Shown here: one piece after another, positions 24,640 through 32,968 of the stretch
Layout of the letters: the number at the start of each line of letters is the position of its first letter
Position numbering within the stretch: the first letter of the stretch is position 1
Source of the DNA: Mycobacterium sp. KBS0706
GTDB lineage: Bacteria > Pseudomonadota > Alphaproteobacteria > DSM-16000 > Inquilinaceae
Direction: 5' to 3'
Length of the DNA: 57,387 nucleotides
NCBI RefSeq assembly: GCF_005938675.2
Contig: NZ_VCCH02000053.1
Location: 1-57,387 of the forward strand
Notes under the pieces: model-generated
What the model was told of the DNA's origin: nothing
What the model saw: the letters and a program-made list of their open reading frames with translations, nothing else
Databases searched by the model: none
Program-made: the position numbers and the translations under genes

Positions 24640-25970
24640 TAGGCCTCGCTCTTGGCCAGGATCGGCTTGAACTGCTCGGTCGCCTTGGCCAGCTCGGCCG
24701 CCGGGTCGGCGCCGCCGGCGATGTTGGTCAGGGCGATGCCGAAGATGTCGCGGAACTCGGTGACCGGCACGATCACCGGCAGGCCGAGCTTGCTGACCTT
24801 GGACGAGCCGACGACGGCGTCGATCCATTCGGCCGGCAGGGTCACGCCTTTGCGCACCTCGGCATCGTCCAGGATCGAGGTGCGGAAAGGCACGCCCGAG
24901 CCGCTCTGCAGCAGGTCGGCCTGCACCGTGCGCGACACCGCCCACTGGCAGAACAGGAAGGCGGCCTCCTTGTTCTCGCTGGCCGCGGTGACGCCGATGC
25001 CGTCGCCGAAGGTGGCGGAGGCCTGGTCCTTCGGGCCCTTCGGCATGACGCCGTAGCCGGTCTTGCCGACCACGCGCGACAGCTTCGGGTCCTCCAGCGG
25101 CTTGGCGAAACCGACGCCGTCCAGCCACATCCCGACCTTGCCCTGCAGGAAGGCCGACTGGCACTCGTTCCAGTTGAAGCCGGCGACGCCGGGAGGGGCC
25201 GCCTTGGTCAGCAGGCGCTGGTACAGCTTTGCCGCCTCGACCGCGCCATCGGAGGTGGTGGCCAGGCTGCGGTCCTCGGCGAGGGGCGCGACGCCGTTGC
25301 CAAGCATGAACGAAGTCCAGACCGGGACGTTGGCGTTCTTCATGCCGCGGGCGACGAAGCCGTAGGTGCCGGCGGCCGGGTCGGTCAGCGCCTCGGCGGC
25401 GGACACCAGCTCCTCGAAGCTGGTCGGGTATTTCAGCCCCTTGGCGGCGAACAGCTCCTTGTTCCAGTAGATGATCCAGTAGTCGACGCTCAGCGGGAGG
25501 CTGCCGATGGCGCCGTCGGCCGCGGTGGCATAGTCCAGGCCGGCGCTGGAGAAGTCGGTCAGGCTGACGGCCGGGTCGGCGAGGGCGGGGTCGGCCAGGA
25601 ACGGCCGCAGGTCGGCCAGCCAGCCGCCCTTCTCGAACATCCGCTTCTGCACATGGTAGCTGAGATGAATGACGTCGAAGCTCGGCGCGCCGCTGTTGAA
25701 CTCGACCACCGCCTTCTGGCGCTGCTGCTGCTCCGGCGTCTGCTCCAGCCCGACATCGATGCCGGTCAGGTCGATGAACTCCTGCAGATGCCGGGCGATG
25801 GTCTCGCTGCGCGGGCTCTTGACCAGGTTCACCTCGATATGGGTGCCGGCGTACTTCTTCCAGTCCGGCGCGGCCCAGGCCGGGCGGATTCGGGGCAGGG
25901 CCGCCGCGGCGGCGGTTGCCGCGGTGCCGGCCAGGAGCGAGCGGCGGCTCAGATTCAGTATGGATGCCAT
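24639..25970 (-). CDS. ABC transporter extracellular solute-binding protein (family 1)
   Basis: The 443-residue protein carries a twin-arginine signal (NLSRRSLLAGTAATAAAAAL, cleavage near AWA-AP at about 33), then a family-1 binding fold with KKYAGTHIEVNLVKSPRSET, PSFDVIHLSYHVQKRMFEKG, SVDYWIIYWNKELFAAKGL and AFLFCQWAVS. It would capture a sugar, sugar acid or related oligosaccharide in the periplasm and hand it to the two permeases downstream. The ligand is not readable. The DapA-like enzyme in the same operon suggests a substrate that ends in a 2-keto acid. GGAGG precedes ATG 25970. Confidence 0.9.
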   Translation of the reverse strand: MASILNLSRRSLLAGTAATAAAAALPRIRPAWAAPDWKKYAGTHIEVNLVKSPRSETIARHLQEFIDLTGIDVGLEQTPEQQQRQKAVVEFNSGAPSFDVIHLSYHVQKRMFEKGGWLADLRPFLADPALADPAVSLTDFSSAGLDYATAADGAIGSLPLSVDYWIIYWNKELFAAKGLKYPTSFEELVSAAEALTDPAAGTYGFVARGMKNANVPVWTSFMLGNGVAPLAEDRSLATTSDGAVEAAKLYQRLLTKAAPPGVAGFNWNECQSAFLQGKVGMWLDGVGFAKPLEDPKLSRVVGKTGYGVMPKGPKDQASATFGDGIGVTAASENKEAAFLFCQWAVSRTVQADLLQSGSGVPFRTSILDDAEVRKGVTLPAEWIDAVVGSSKVSKLGLPVIVPVTEFRDIFGIALTNIAGGADPAAELAKATEQFKPILAKSEA

Positions 25971-26018
25971 GGTGTCCTCCCTTGATTGATTGGACCGGGC
26001 TTCGCCGGCTGGTTCAGG

Positions 26019-26678
26019 TTACAGCCCGAGGGCGCGATTGCGGGCGTTGGCGATATGCGCCGTCATCGCCTCGGCGGCACGGACCGGGTCCCGGCTCGCG
26101 ATCGCGTCGATGATGCCGAGATGCTCCCGCATCACCGGCACCACCAGCCCGGCGATGCCGGTCAGCTCGCGCCGGATCAGCCGGATCTTGATCGAGTTGA
26201 CGCGATAGGTCTTGGAGATGATCTCGTTGCCCAGCGCGTCGATGATGATGTCGTGCAGGCCCCAGTCGGTGGCCTGGGCGTCGTCGATCACCTGCTGGGT
26301 CGGGCCTTCGCGCTCGACCCGGGCGATGATCTCCTCATGCTGTGCCCGCAGCACCGCCAGGCCCCCGTCGGTGACCGATCGGGCGAAGGCGGCGGTCGCC
26401 TCCTTCTCCAGGAACAGCCGGAACTGGTAGGCGTCGCGGATCATGGTCAGGTCGATGTGCATGATCTGCATGCCGCGCTGCGGCACGGTCTTGATCAGCC
26501 CCTCGACCTCCAGCCGCGGCACCAGCTCCCGGATGGCGCCCAGCGGCATCTGGGTCAGCGCCACCAGTTCGCGCTGGGAGATGAACTGCCCGGCGTGCAG
26601 GTTGTTGGCCAGAAGGTGCTGGGTGAAGCTGTCATAGGCCTTCTCGCGCAGCTTCAGCGGTTCGCGGTCTTCGCTCAT
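26019..26678 (-). CDS. GntR-family regulator with FCD domain
   Basis: The 219-residue protein has an N-terminal GntR winged helix (LREKAYDSFTQHLLANNLHA, then QFISQRELVALTQMPLGAIR) and a helical FCD effector domain (about 85-215) with Asp and three His residues (MREHLGIIDAI, MTAHIANA) of the metal-binding type. The overlap of four bases with the DapA-like gene shows it is in the operon. A 12-bp palindrome at 27628-27639 upstream of the first gene is the likely operator. Sugar acids or carboxylates are the usual ligands of the family. Confidence 0.88.
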   Translation of the reverse strand: MSEDREPLKLREKAYDSFTQHLLANNLHAGQFISQRELVALTQMPLGAIRELVPRLEVEGLIKTVPQRGMQIMHIDLTMIRDAYQFRLFLEKEATAAFARSVTDGGLAVLRAQHEEIIARVEREGPTQQVIDDAQATDWGLHDIIIDALGNEIISKTYRVNSIKIRLIRRELTGIAGLVVPVMREHLGIIDAIASRDPVRAAEAMTAHIANARNRALGL

Positions 26679-27580
26679 CCAGCCTCCGCCATGGTGGTGA
26701 ACAGGCTGTCCGCCGCGGCGCCGAGCCGGGCCGCCTCGGCCGGCGACAGCGGCTGCAGCGGCGCGCGGGTGGCCAGCCAGGCCGGGTCGCCGCTGCGATG
26801 CGCCACCAGCGCCTTGACCGCCGGGATCACCGGATAGGCCAGCAGCGCCTCGACCAGGCGCTGGATGCGCTCGTCGTCGCGCCCCTCCTGCACCAGCGGC
26901 AGCATCGCCTCGGGGTAGATGTTGGCGATGCCGGAGATGGCGCCCTGGCCGCCCAGCCGCACCGCGGCGGCCAGGCAGCGCTCGTCACCGATCAGGATCG
27001 CCAGGTCGCGATGCTGCGCCAGCAGGGCCTGGGCGTAGTCCCAGTTGCCGGAGGAGTCCTTGACGCCGCGGATCACCTCGGGGAAGGCGGTGCGCAGTCG
27101 GCCGACCAGATCGACCGACAGCGGCACCTGGGTGACGCTGGGGATATGATAGAGGATCACGTCGCGGGCGGCGGCGCCCAGCTGCTCGAACACCCGGGCG
27201 AACCACGCGAACAGGCCGTCATCGCCGACGCCCTTGAAGTAGAAGGGCGGCGGCAGCAGCACGGCATCGGCCCCGAAATCGAGCGCCATGCGCGCCTGCG
27301 CCACGGCGTCCTCGGCGGCGGAGGCGGAGACGCCGCCGACCAGCTGGCACCCCTCGATGCCGGCGCCGGCCAGGGCGCCCAGCACCCGGTCGCGCTCGGC
27401 CAGCGAGAAGGCGGCGCCTTCGCCGGTGGTGCCGAAGGCGGTGACGGTGCGGCAGCCCTGCGCCAGGCACCAGCGCACATGGGCGACGAAGCGCGGGAAG
27501 TCGACGCCTCCATCGGGCCGGAAGGGGACGGTCAATGCCGCGGAAAGGCCGAAACGCTCGCCTGGCTGGGCCACGCCCAT
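26675..27580 (-). CDS. DapA-family (dihydrodipicolinate synthase/N-acetylneuraminate lyase) aldolase or dehydratase
   Basis: The 301-residue TIM-barrel protein has TTGEG (51-55), the tyrosine of the family triad Y144 (YHIPSVTQVPL) and the Schiff-base lysine K174 (GVKDSSGNWDY). It works on 2-keto acids, either by aldol cleavage or dehydration. Because it leads an operon with a transporter and an FCD-GntR regulator, a catabolic sugar-acid enzyme is more likely than lysine biosynthesis. The start is uncertain: ATG 27580 sits right after AGGGAG, while GTG 27574 gives a better spacing of six bases. Confidence 0.85.
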   Translation of the reverse strand: MGVAQPGERFGLSAALTVPFRPDGGVDFPRFVAHVRWCLAQGCRTVTAFGTTGEGAAFSLAERDRVLGALAGAGIEGCQLVGGVSASAAEDAVAQARMALDFGADAVLLPPPFYFKGVGDDGLFAWFARVFEQLGAAARDVILYHIPSVTQVPLSVDLVGRLRTAFPEVIRGVKDSSGNWDYAQALLAQHRDLAILIGDERCLAAAVRLGGQGAISGIANIYPEAMLPLVQEGRDDERIQRLVEALLAYPVIPAVKALVAHRSGDPAWLATRAPLQPLSPAEAARLGAAADSLFTTMAEAG

Positions 27581-27627
27581 CTCCCTGTCGTCTGCCGTGC
27601 ACGTTCTGCACGGCCAGTGATATCGAT

Positions 27628-27639
27628 CTGACATGTCAG
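27628..27639. promoter_or_regulatory. candidate operator of the GntR regulator
   Basis: CTGACATGTCAG is a perfect 12-bp palindrome 48 bases upstream of the DapA-like start codon. FadR/FCD-type GntR proteins bind short palindromes of this kind. A truncated half, CTGACATGTC, occurs at about 28688-28697 over the start of the next gene upstream, but is not palindromic there and may be chance. Confidence 0.55.
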
Positions 27640-27703
27640 TCGTAGCGCGGGGCGTGAGAGACGTCAATATGTCGAACAAAAATGAATCGATCGGGCGGGC
27701 CGA

Positions 27704-27783
27704 GTAGGTTGGGTTCGCGGCACGCGAACCCAACAGGACTTCAGGCACCGCTGTGTTGGGTTCGCTGCGCGAACCCAGCCTAC
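27704..27783. repeat. double-hairpin repeat overlapping the stop codon of the homocysteine methyltransferase gene
   Basis: GTAGGTTGGGTTCGCG (27704-27719) pairs with CGCGAACCCAGCCTAC (27768-27783), one mismatch. Each half is itself a hairpin, GGGTTCGCG/CGCGAACCC on the left and TGGGTTCG/CGAACCCA on the right. The right arm covers the TAG stop of the leftward gene at 27780-27782. Elements beginning GTAGGTTGGGTTCGCG are common between genes of many GC-rich bacteria, so this is probably a dispersed repeat that supplied the end of the reading frame. Confidence 0.75.
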
Positions 27784-28694
27784 GCGGTGAGCTCCGGCAG
27801 CGCTTTGCGGATGCGGGCGATGTGCTCGGGCCCGATGCCGCAGCAGCCGCCGACCAGTGAGGCGCCGAGCCCGACCCAGCGCCGGATCCAGCCGAGATAG
27901 CTGTCGGGGTCGAGATCGGCCCGCAGCTCCGACAGGCCGTCATTGGCGGCGGCGTCCTCCGGCTGCGGCGGGAAGGCGTTGGCATAGACGCCGATCCGGG
28001 CCGGCGACCGGGCCGCGCCGATCACCCGCGCGGCGGCGGCGACGGCGTCGCCCATCGCCTCGGGCTGGCTGCAGTTGAACAGCACCGCCTCGGCGCCGAG
28101 GCCGAGCGCCGTCCGCACCGCCTCCGAGACCGGTTCGCCGGAGCGCAGCAGGGGCGCGCCGGGCTCGGGCCTCTCATCCTCGATGGTGTAGGAGATCCAC
28201 AGCGTCTTGCCGTGCCCGGCCACGGCCGCCGCCGCGGCGGCGGCCTCGCGGATCGAGCTCTGGGTCTCGGCCAGCCAGAAATCGACATACGGCGCCAGCC
28301 CCTCGACCAGGATGTTCGCGATCTCCGGCGCGCGCTCCGGCTCGAACAGGTCGGGGCGGTACGAGCCGAACAGCGGCGGCAGGGATCCGGCCACACGCAC
28401 CGGGGCGGCGGCTGACGCCGCGGCCTGCCGCGCCAGCCGGCCCGACAGGTCGGCCAGCTCCAGCCCCTGCGCGGCAAAGCGGTCCTCGCCGATATGGAAA
28501 GGGACGACGGCGTAGCTGTTGGTGGTGATCACCTCGGCCCCAGCGGCGATGAAGGCCGCATGCGCCGCCTGCACGGTCTCCGGCGCCTCGATCAGCGCCA
28601 GCGCCGACCATTCCGGCTGCCGGAACGGCGCCCCCATCCGGGCGAGCTGCCGCCCCATGCCGCCATCCAGCAGCGTCACGCCGGGTCCTGACAT
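27780..28694 (-). CDS. homocysteine S-methyltransferase family protein
   Basis: The 304-residue barrel protein has LLDGGMGRQL at the N-terminus and the zinc-binding cysteines C208 (LFNCSQPEAM) and C284, C285 (GGCCGIGPEHI) needed to activate homocysteine. It should transfer a methyl group from S-methylmethionine, betaine or a similar donor to homocysteine, giving methionine in the cytoplasm; the donor cannot be told. GAGGGAG lies before ATG 28694. The stop codon is contributed by a dispersed repeat. It is a single gene between the ABC operon and the two-component system. Confidence 0.88.
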   Translation of the reverse strand: MSGPGVTLLDGGMGRQLARMGAPFRQPEWSALALIEAPETVQAAHAAFIAAGAEVITTNSYAVVPFHIGEDRFAAQGLELADLSGRLARQAAASAAAPVRVAGSLPPLFGSYRPDLFEPERAPEIANILVEGLAPYVDFWLAETQSSIREAAAAAAAVAGHGKTLWISYTIEDERPEPGAPLLRSGEPVSEAVRTALGLGAEAVLFNCSQPEAMGDAVAAAARVIGAARSPARIGVYANAFPPQPEDAAANDGLSELRADLDPDSYLGWIRRWVGLGASLVGGCCGIGPEHIARIRKALPELTA

Positions 28695-28761
28695 GTCGAC
28701 TCCCTCGGTTCCGTCCGGGACGCGACACTGCAGCCCCGGCAAGGCTGCCGCCAGGAGATTT

Positions 28762-29430
28762 TCACTTCGGCGAGGGCGGGGCGGCCTGCGGTCCGGCCTG
28801 GACCAGGCCCATGCCCATGGCGAGCCACACCAGATGGGCGTCGGTGCGGGCGCCGACCTTCGCCTTGATCTGGTAGTGGTAGTTGCGGACGGTCTTCAGG
28901 CTGAGATGCAGCGAGGCCGCGATCTCCTCGTCCGACCAGCCTGAGGCGACGAGGCGCAGGATCTCGGCCTCCCGCGGGCTCAGCTCGTCCAGCGGGGAGC
29001 TCGGCCGGGCGAGGCGCTCGGCGGCGATCTCCCGGGCGACATCGTCGCTCATGGCCCGGCCGCCCCGAGCGACGACCGCGATCGAGCTGACAAGCTCGGC
29101 AGCGTCGCTGCCCTTGGTGACGTAGCCGGCCGCGCCCGCCTCGAAGGCCTTCAGGGCGAAGCCGGCGCCGCTGTGCATGGTGAAGATCAGGATACGCGCG
29201 TCGCGGTCCCATTGCCGGATGTGCCGCAGGGCCTCGATCCCGCCGATGCCGGGAAGCGAAAGGTCCATGACCACCACGTCGGGCCCGGACTTCTGGTAGG
29301 CTTGGTAGGCGGACATCGCGTCATGCGCCTCCGCCACCACCCTGTAGCCCGGTATGCGCTCCAGCAGCCGGCGATAGCCCTCTCGCACCACGGGGTGGTC
29401 GTCGACCAGCAGGATGGTCAGCTCGGTCAT
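28762..29430 (-). CDS. NarL/FixJ-type response regulator
   Basis: The 222-residue protein has a receiver domain (D10, D11, phospho-acceptor D56 in VVVMDLSLPG, T84, K106) and a LuxR-type HTH (ELSPREAEILRLVASGWSDE, then IAASLHLSLKTVRNYHYQIK). It is translationally coupled to the kinase gene by a four-base overlap and would be phosphorylated by it. Targets may include itself and the divergent membrane operon at 31005, which is inference from position only. Confidence 0.92.
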   Translation of the reverse strand: MTELTILLVDDHPVVREGYRRLLERIPGYRVVAEAHDAMSAYQAYQKSGPDVVVMDLSLPGIGGIEALRHIRQWDRDARILIFTMHSGAGFALKAFEAGAAGYVTKGSDAAELVSSIAVVARGGRAMSDDVAREIAAERLARPSSPLDELSPREAEILRLVASGWSDEEIAASLHLSLKTVRNYHYQIKAKVGARTDAHLVWLAMGMGLVQAGPQAAPPSPK

Positions 29431-30815
29431 GCCGGGGCCGGCGCCTCGCGGCCGGGCATCAGCGGGATCAGCGCGGCGACGCGCACGCCCCAGCGCGCCT
29501 GGCTGATCGACAGGCTGCCGCCCAGCGCCGTCACCCGCTCGCGGATGCCGAGGATGCCGTAGCCCGGCGCCCAGCCCAGCCGGGACAGGGTGCCGCCGCC
29601 GTCATCCTCGACGCTCACGGCCACGGCGTCGCGCCCCTCGGCGTCGACCCGCTGCACCTGCAGCCGGACATCGCGCGGCTTGCCGTGCCGGGCGGCGTTG
29701 GTCAGGCATTCCTGGGCGATGCGGTAGATGCTCAGGCCGGTCGCCTCGGGCACCCCGGCGAGGCTGCCGACGATGTCGAGATGGAAGGCCGCCTGCCGGT
29801 CCTTCTGCGCGTTCCACCCGGCGACGAGCTGGGCCAGACTGGCCTCCAGCCCCAGCTCCTCGACCTCCTGCGACCGCAGCCGGGCCAGGGCGCCGCGCAA
29901 GGTCGCCGACATCCGCTTGCTGGTCTCGCGGATCGAGCGCGCATCCTTGGCGAGGTCGGGGCGGTCCGCCGCCTCCAGCTCGATCACCGTGGCCAGGGCG
30001 CCGACCGCGGCGAGGCACTGGCCGAACTCGTCGTGCAGGTCGCGGGCCAGCGCCCGGCGCTCCTCCTCCTGCACCTGGAACAGGCGGTTGGTCAGCGCCA
30101 TCCGCTGCGCCGTGGTCTCGGCCAGGCGGGCGGTCAGGTCGTTGACCGCGCGGGAGATCTGGTCGAACTCCGCCGTGCGATAGCCGGGAAGGCGATAGCT
30201 GTAATCGCCTCGGCCGAGGCGCTGCAGGCCGGCGACGATGGTCCGGGCCGGCATCAGCGACTGGCCGACCAGCGCAGCGGCCAGGATGCCGATGCCGGCG
30301 GCGAGCAGCGCCGCGACGCTGAGCACGACATCGATCTGGTGCCAGGCCTGGCGGATGGCGGCGCCGCGATCCGGCTCGGCCGTGACCACGCCGGCCAGGG
30401 GCTGCCGTGCGGACAGCGGGCGCTCGACCCGGGCATAGGCGCCGAAGACATGGTCGTAGACGGCCTGGAACCAGGACGGCGCCGGGTCGCCGATCGCCTC
30501 CAGCTGGCTGCACAGGCGCCGCGGCGGCTCGCTGCCGGGAGAGAAGGTGACGCAGACACCGGGCGAGATGACTTTCATCGTCGCCATCGTCTCCCAGTCC
30601 GGGATCGGCACCAGATGCTCGCGGCTGAGCCCGCCGCGCCACATCAGCTCACGCCAGTACAGCGTCTCGAGCGTGCCGGCGACGCGGTCGGCGGAGGCCG
30701 CCGCCTCGGTTTCGATGGCGCGGTGTGTGTCGACCAGCACCCAGCCGACGGCGCAGGCCAGGCAGAGCAGGACGACCGCGGCCAGGCGCAAGACGAGATG
30801 AACGAAAAGGTTCAT
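29427..30815 (-). CDS. HisKA_3-type sensor histidine kinase
   Basis: The 462-residue kinase has a membrane segment at about 5-28, a periplasmic domain (about 29-160) with two Cys residues (C88, C102), a second membrane segment (about 162-185), a HAMP linker (about 186-240), a HisKA_3 dimerisation domain with the phospho-accepting H261 (RDLHDEFGQ) and a GHKL ATPase domain with N373 (IAQECLTNAARHG), DDGGG and GYGILGIRERV. It is of the UhpB/NarX/LiaS kind. The signal is unknown. Its start is 190 bases from the divergent MotA/ExbB-like operon. Confidence 0.92.
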   Translation of the reverse strand: MNLFVHLVLRLAAVVLLCLACAVGWVLVDTHRAIETEAAASADRVAGTLETLYWRELMWRGGLSREHLVPIPDWETMATMKVISPGVCVTFSPGSEPPRRLCSQLEAIGDPAPSWFQAVYDHVFGAYARVERPLSARQPLAGVVTAEPDRGAAIRQAWHQIDVVLSVAALLAAGIGILAAALVGQSLMPARTIVAGLQRLGRGDYSYRLPGYRTAEFDQISRAVNDLTARLAETTAQRMALTNRLFQVQEEERRALARDLHDEFGQCLAAVGALATVIELEAADRPDLAKDARSIRETSKRMSATLRGALARLRSQEVEELGLEASLAQLVAGWNAQKDRQAAFHLDIVGSLAGVPEATGLSIYRIAQECLTNAARHGKPRDVRLQVQRVDAEGRDAVAVSVEDDGGGTLSRLGWAPGYGILGIRERVTALGGSLSISQARWGVRVAALIPLMPGREAPAPA

Positions 30816-31004
30816 GGGTCGGTCCCCGCACGAAGGGATCTTGCCGATACTGGTCGCCGGCGCCCCGGGCTGGCAAGCACGGAGGCCTTGCTGCGGCGCA
30901 GTTCGGGCAAATTGCCCAGAGCCACTCGGGACCGGTGCCCAGGCCTTTCCGTCCGCTCCCCCGATAGGCTCCGAGCCATCGCCGACGAGCTGCCGGAGCC
31001 CTGC

Positions 31005-31736
31005 ATGAGCCAGCGTAGAGTCGAGCTGCCCGGGCACGATCCGCTGCTGCCCTGGCTGATCTTCACCGGCATCAGCCTCTTTGCCTTCGTCCTGCTGTGG
31101 TATTTCGGGCTGATCGGCCGGATGGTCGCCAGCGACCCGACCCATATCTCGCTGATCATCTCATTGCTCTATGTCGCCAGCAGCCTGCATTGCCTGTGGC
31201 GCGTCCTGGCGATCTCGCGAGAAGGCAACGCGGCCTTGAAGGCGGCCCAGGCCGTGATCGGCAACGGCCGCGGGATCCTGGGCAAGGACGGCCTGCCGCC
31301 CGGCCTGGTCTCGACCCATATCCGCGACCTCGCCACCAAGGCCGCGCTGCAGGGGGCCGAGCGGCTCGACCAGACGCTGCTGCTGCGGGTGCTGGCCAGC
31401 CGGCTGCGCGGGTCGAACTCCTTCGGCGCCTTCGCCAGCGACACGCTGATGAAGCTCGGCCTGCTGGGCACCATCATCGGCTTCATCATGATGCTGGCGC
31501 CGATCGCCGGGCTGGACACCGAGAACCGCGAGGCGGTGCGGTCGTCGATGTCGCTGATGAGCGACGGCATGGCGGTGGCCATGTACACCACCCTGGTCGG
31601 GCTGGCGGGGTCGGTCCTGCTCAAGATCCAGTATTCGCTGCTGGACAGCGCCACGGCGAAGATCTTCGCCTTCGCCGTCGACCTCACCGAGGTCCATGTC
31701 GTCTCGGCGCTGGACAGCCGGACCCCCGCTGAATGA
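31005..31736 (+). CDS. MotA/TolQ/ExbB-type proton-channel-like membrane protein
   Basis: The 243-residue protein has four predicted membrane segments (about 17-38, 47-65, 148-168 and 185-207) and the family core LMKLGLLGTIIGFIMMLAPI followed by GMAVAMYTTLVGLAGSVLLK, which matches the TolQ/ExbB pore helices (compare LFGTVWGIMNSF and ATAIGLFAAIPAT of the tolQ gene in this window). Members form pentameric proton channels with a TolR/ExbD/MotB partner. The next gene has such a topology and overlaps this one by four bases. It is not part of tol-pal, exb or flagellar genes, so its role is unknown. The ATG at 31005 follows CCGGAG. Confidence 0.8.
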   Translation: MSQRRVELPGHDPLLPWLIFTGISLFAFVLLWYFGLIGRMVASDPTHISLIISLLYVASSLHCLWRVLAISREGNAALKAAQAVIGNGRGILGKDGLPPGLVSTHIRDLATKAALQGAERLDQTLLLRVLASRLRGSNSFGAFASDTLMKLGLLGTIIGFIMMLAPIAGLDTENREAVRSSMSLMSDGMAVAMYTTLVGLAGSVLLKIQYSLLDSATAKIFAFAVDLTEVHVVSALDSRTPAE

Positions 31737-32368
31737 TCGACGATTTCGACCTGTTGCCGCGCGACGAGGCCTTCGACCCGTTCAGCGTGGTGCTGTTCAA
31801 GGCCCTGCAGATCCTGGCCTTCCTGTTCTTCGTCGCGCTACTGATCGTGGCGCCGGAGGCCAAGGAGGGGAAGGTCGACAGCAAGGCCGAGTTCATGATC
31901 AGCATGGACTGGCCGGACAACCATCCCGACGATTTCGACATCTTTGTCCAGGACCCGATCGGCAATGTCGTCTGGTACCGCCGGCGCGACGCCGGCTTCA
32001 TGGTGCTGGACCGCGACGACCGCGGCGGCCTGAACGACTTCGTGCTGGTCAACGGCGTCAAGGTGCCGACCGCGACGCGCCAGGAACTGGTGACCATCCG
32101 CGGCATCGTCGCCGGCGAATACACGGTGAACTTCTATCACTTCGCCGCCCTGACCGGGAAACCGGTGCCGGTGACGGTAACCGTGCAGAAGCTGAACCCG
32201 ATCGTGACCATCGTGGCCAAGGAGACGATCGAATCCGCCGAGGGCGGTAGTGAACGGACCGTCGTGCGCTTCACCCTGGACGGGAAGGGCGCAGTCACCG
32301 GCACCAACCACGTGGCGCGATCGATCCTGCAGACCTTCAGCCGGACCTGGCAGGTGGGGCAGCCATGA
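31733..32368 (+). CDS. single-span membrane protein with periplasmic beta domain, TolR/ExbD-like in layout
   Basis: This 211-residue protein has a short cytoplasmic start (1-16), one membrane helix (17-41, ending LLIVAP) and a periplasmic part. The periplasmic segment DDFDIFVQDPIGNVVWYRR, then a short loop, LDRDDRGGLND and GEYTVNFYHF, looks like the beta-sandwich found in YfaP/DUF2135-like domains (DxDxxVxDPxG). Topology and gene order match TolR/ExbD, but where TolR has its proton-carrying Asp this helix has Gln26/Ile27; the nearest acidic residue is D15 before the helix. It overlaps genes on both sides by four bases. Function unknown. Confidence 0.75.
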   Translation: MIDDFDLLPRDEAFDPFSVVLFKALQILAFLFFVALLIVAPEAKEGKVDSKAEFMISMDWPDNHPDDFDIFVQDPIGNVVWYRRRDAGFMVLDRDDRGGLNDFVLVNGVKVPTATRQELVTIRGIVAGEYTVNFYHFAALTGKPVPVTVTVQKLNPIVTIVAKETIESAEGGSERTVVRFTLDGKGAVTGTNHVARSILQTFSRTWQVGQP

Positions 32369-32961
32369 TGGGGTTGGAGACGAGCGTCCTCGGCCTGTCC
32401 CTGGCCTATGTGCTGCTGAGCACGATCCTGCTGGCGGTGCTGATCTGGCTACCGATCCGGCGGCTGTTCAAGATCGCCGCGATCCTGGCCGCGAGCGCTG
32501 CCTATGTCGCGGTGTTCTTCGCCACGCAGGGGCTGCTGGGCTGGTCGGCGCCGGTGGCGGTGCCGGACCGCTTCCAGGTGCTGTGGACGCGGGTGCTGGA
32601 GCCGAACCCGTCGCGCGGCGAACCTGGCGCCATCCATCTCTGGCTGGAGGAGCTGGATGATGCCAACCTGCCGAGCGGCGTGCCGCGGGCTTATCTGCTG
32701 CCCTATTCGCCGGAGCTGGCCGGCCGGGTCTCGGCGGCGCAGGCGGAGATCGAAAAGGGCCATCCGCAGGGCGGCCGGGCGCAGTTCTTCGGCAGCCCGA
32801 CGCATGCCGGCGTGATGGGGTTCGTGAATGCCGGGGCGCCACCGGGCGGCGACCCTTCCGGCGGCGGGCTGCTCGACCCCGAGTTCCTCGGCGGCCAGTC
32901 CAAATCGGTCGACCTGATCCCGCTGCCCAGGCCGGTGCTGCCGCCGAAGAACATCCCGTGA
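32365..32961 (+). CDS. two-span membrane protein of unknown function, third gene of the MotA/ExbB-like operon
   Basis: The 198-residue protein has two adjacent membrane helices (about 7-29 and 36-54) and then a soluble, probably periplasmic part with RFQVLWTRVLEPNPS, AIHLWLEELDDANLPSGVPR, a LPYSPELAGRVSAAQAEIEK helix and a Gly/Pro-rich end. The IHLWL/LPYSPEL text suggests a small alpha-beta domain, but no family is recognised. It starts inside the stop of the previous gene (ATGA). It is probably the third subunit of the same membrane complex. Confidence 0.72.
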   Translation: MMGLETSVLGLSLAYVLLSTILLAVLIWLPIRRLFKIAAILAASAAYVAVFFATQGLLGWSAPVAVPDRFQVLWTRVLEPNPSRGEPGAIHLWLEELDDANLPSGVPRAYLLPYSPELAGRVSAAQAEIEKGHPQGGRAQFFGSPTHAGVMGFVNAGAPPGGDPSGGGLLDPEFLGGQSKSVDLIPLPRPVLPPKNIP

Positions 32962-32968
32962 GGGGCTC

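Noticed and set aside
28688..28697. Second GntR operator at the homocysteine methyltransferase start
   Set aside because: Only CTGACATGTC is present, the palindrome is incomplete, and it overlaps the start codon by chance of ACATGTC.
31005..32961. Zorya-type defence system (ZorA/ZorB)
   Set aside because: The channel protein is short and lacks the long ZorA tail, the partner has no OmpA-like domain, and no ZorC/D/E helicase or nuclease genes are near.
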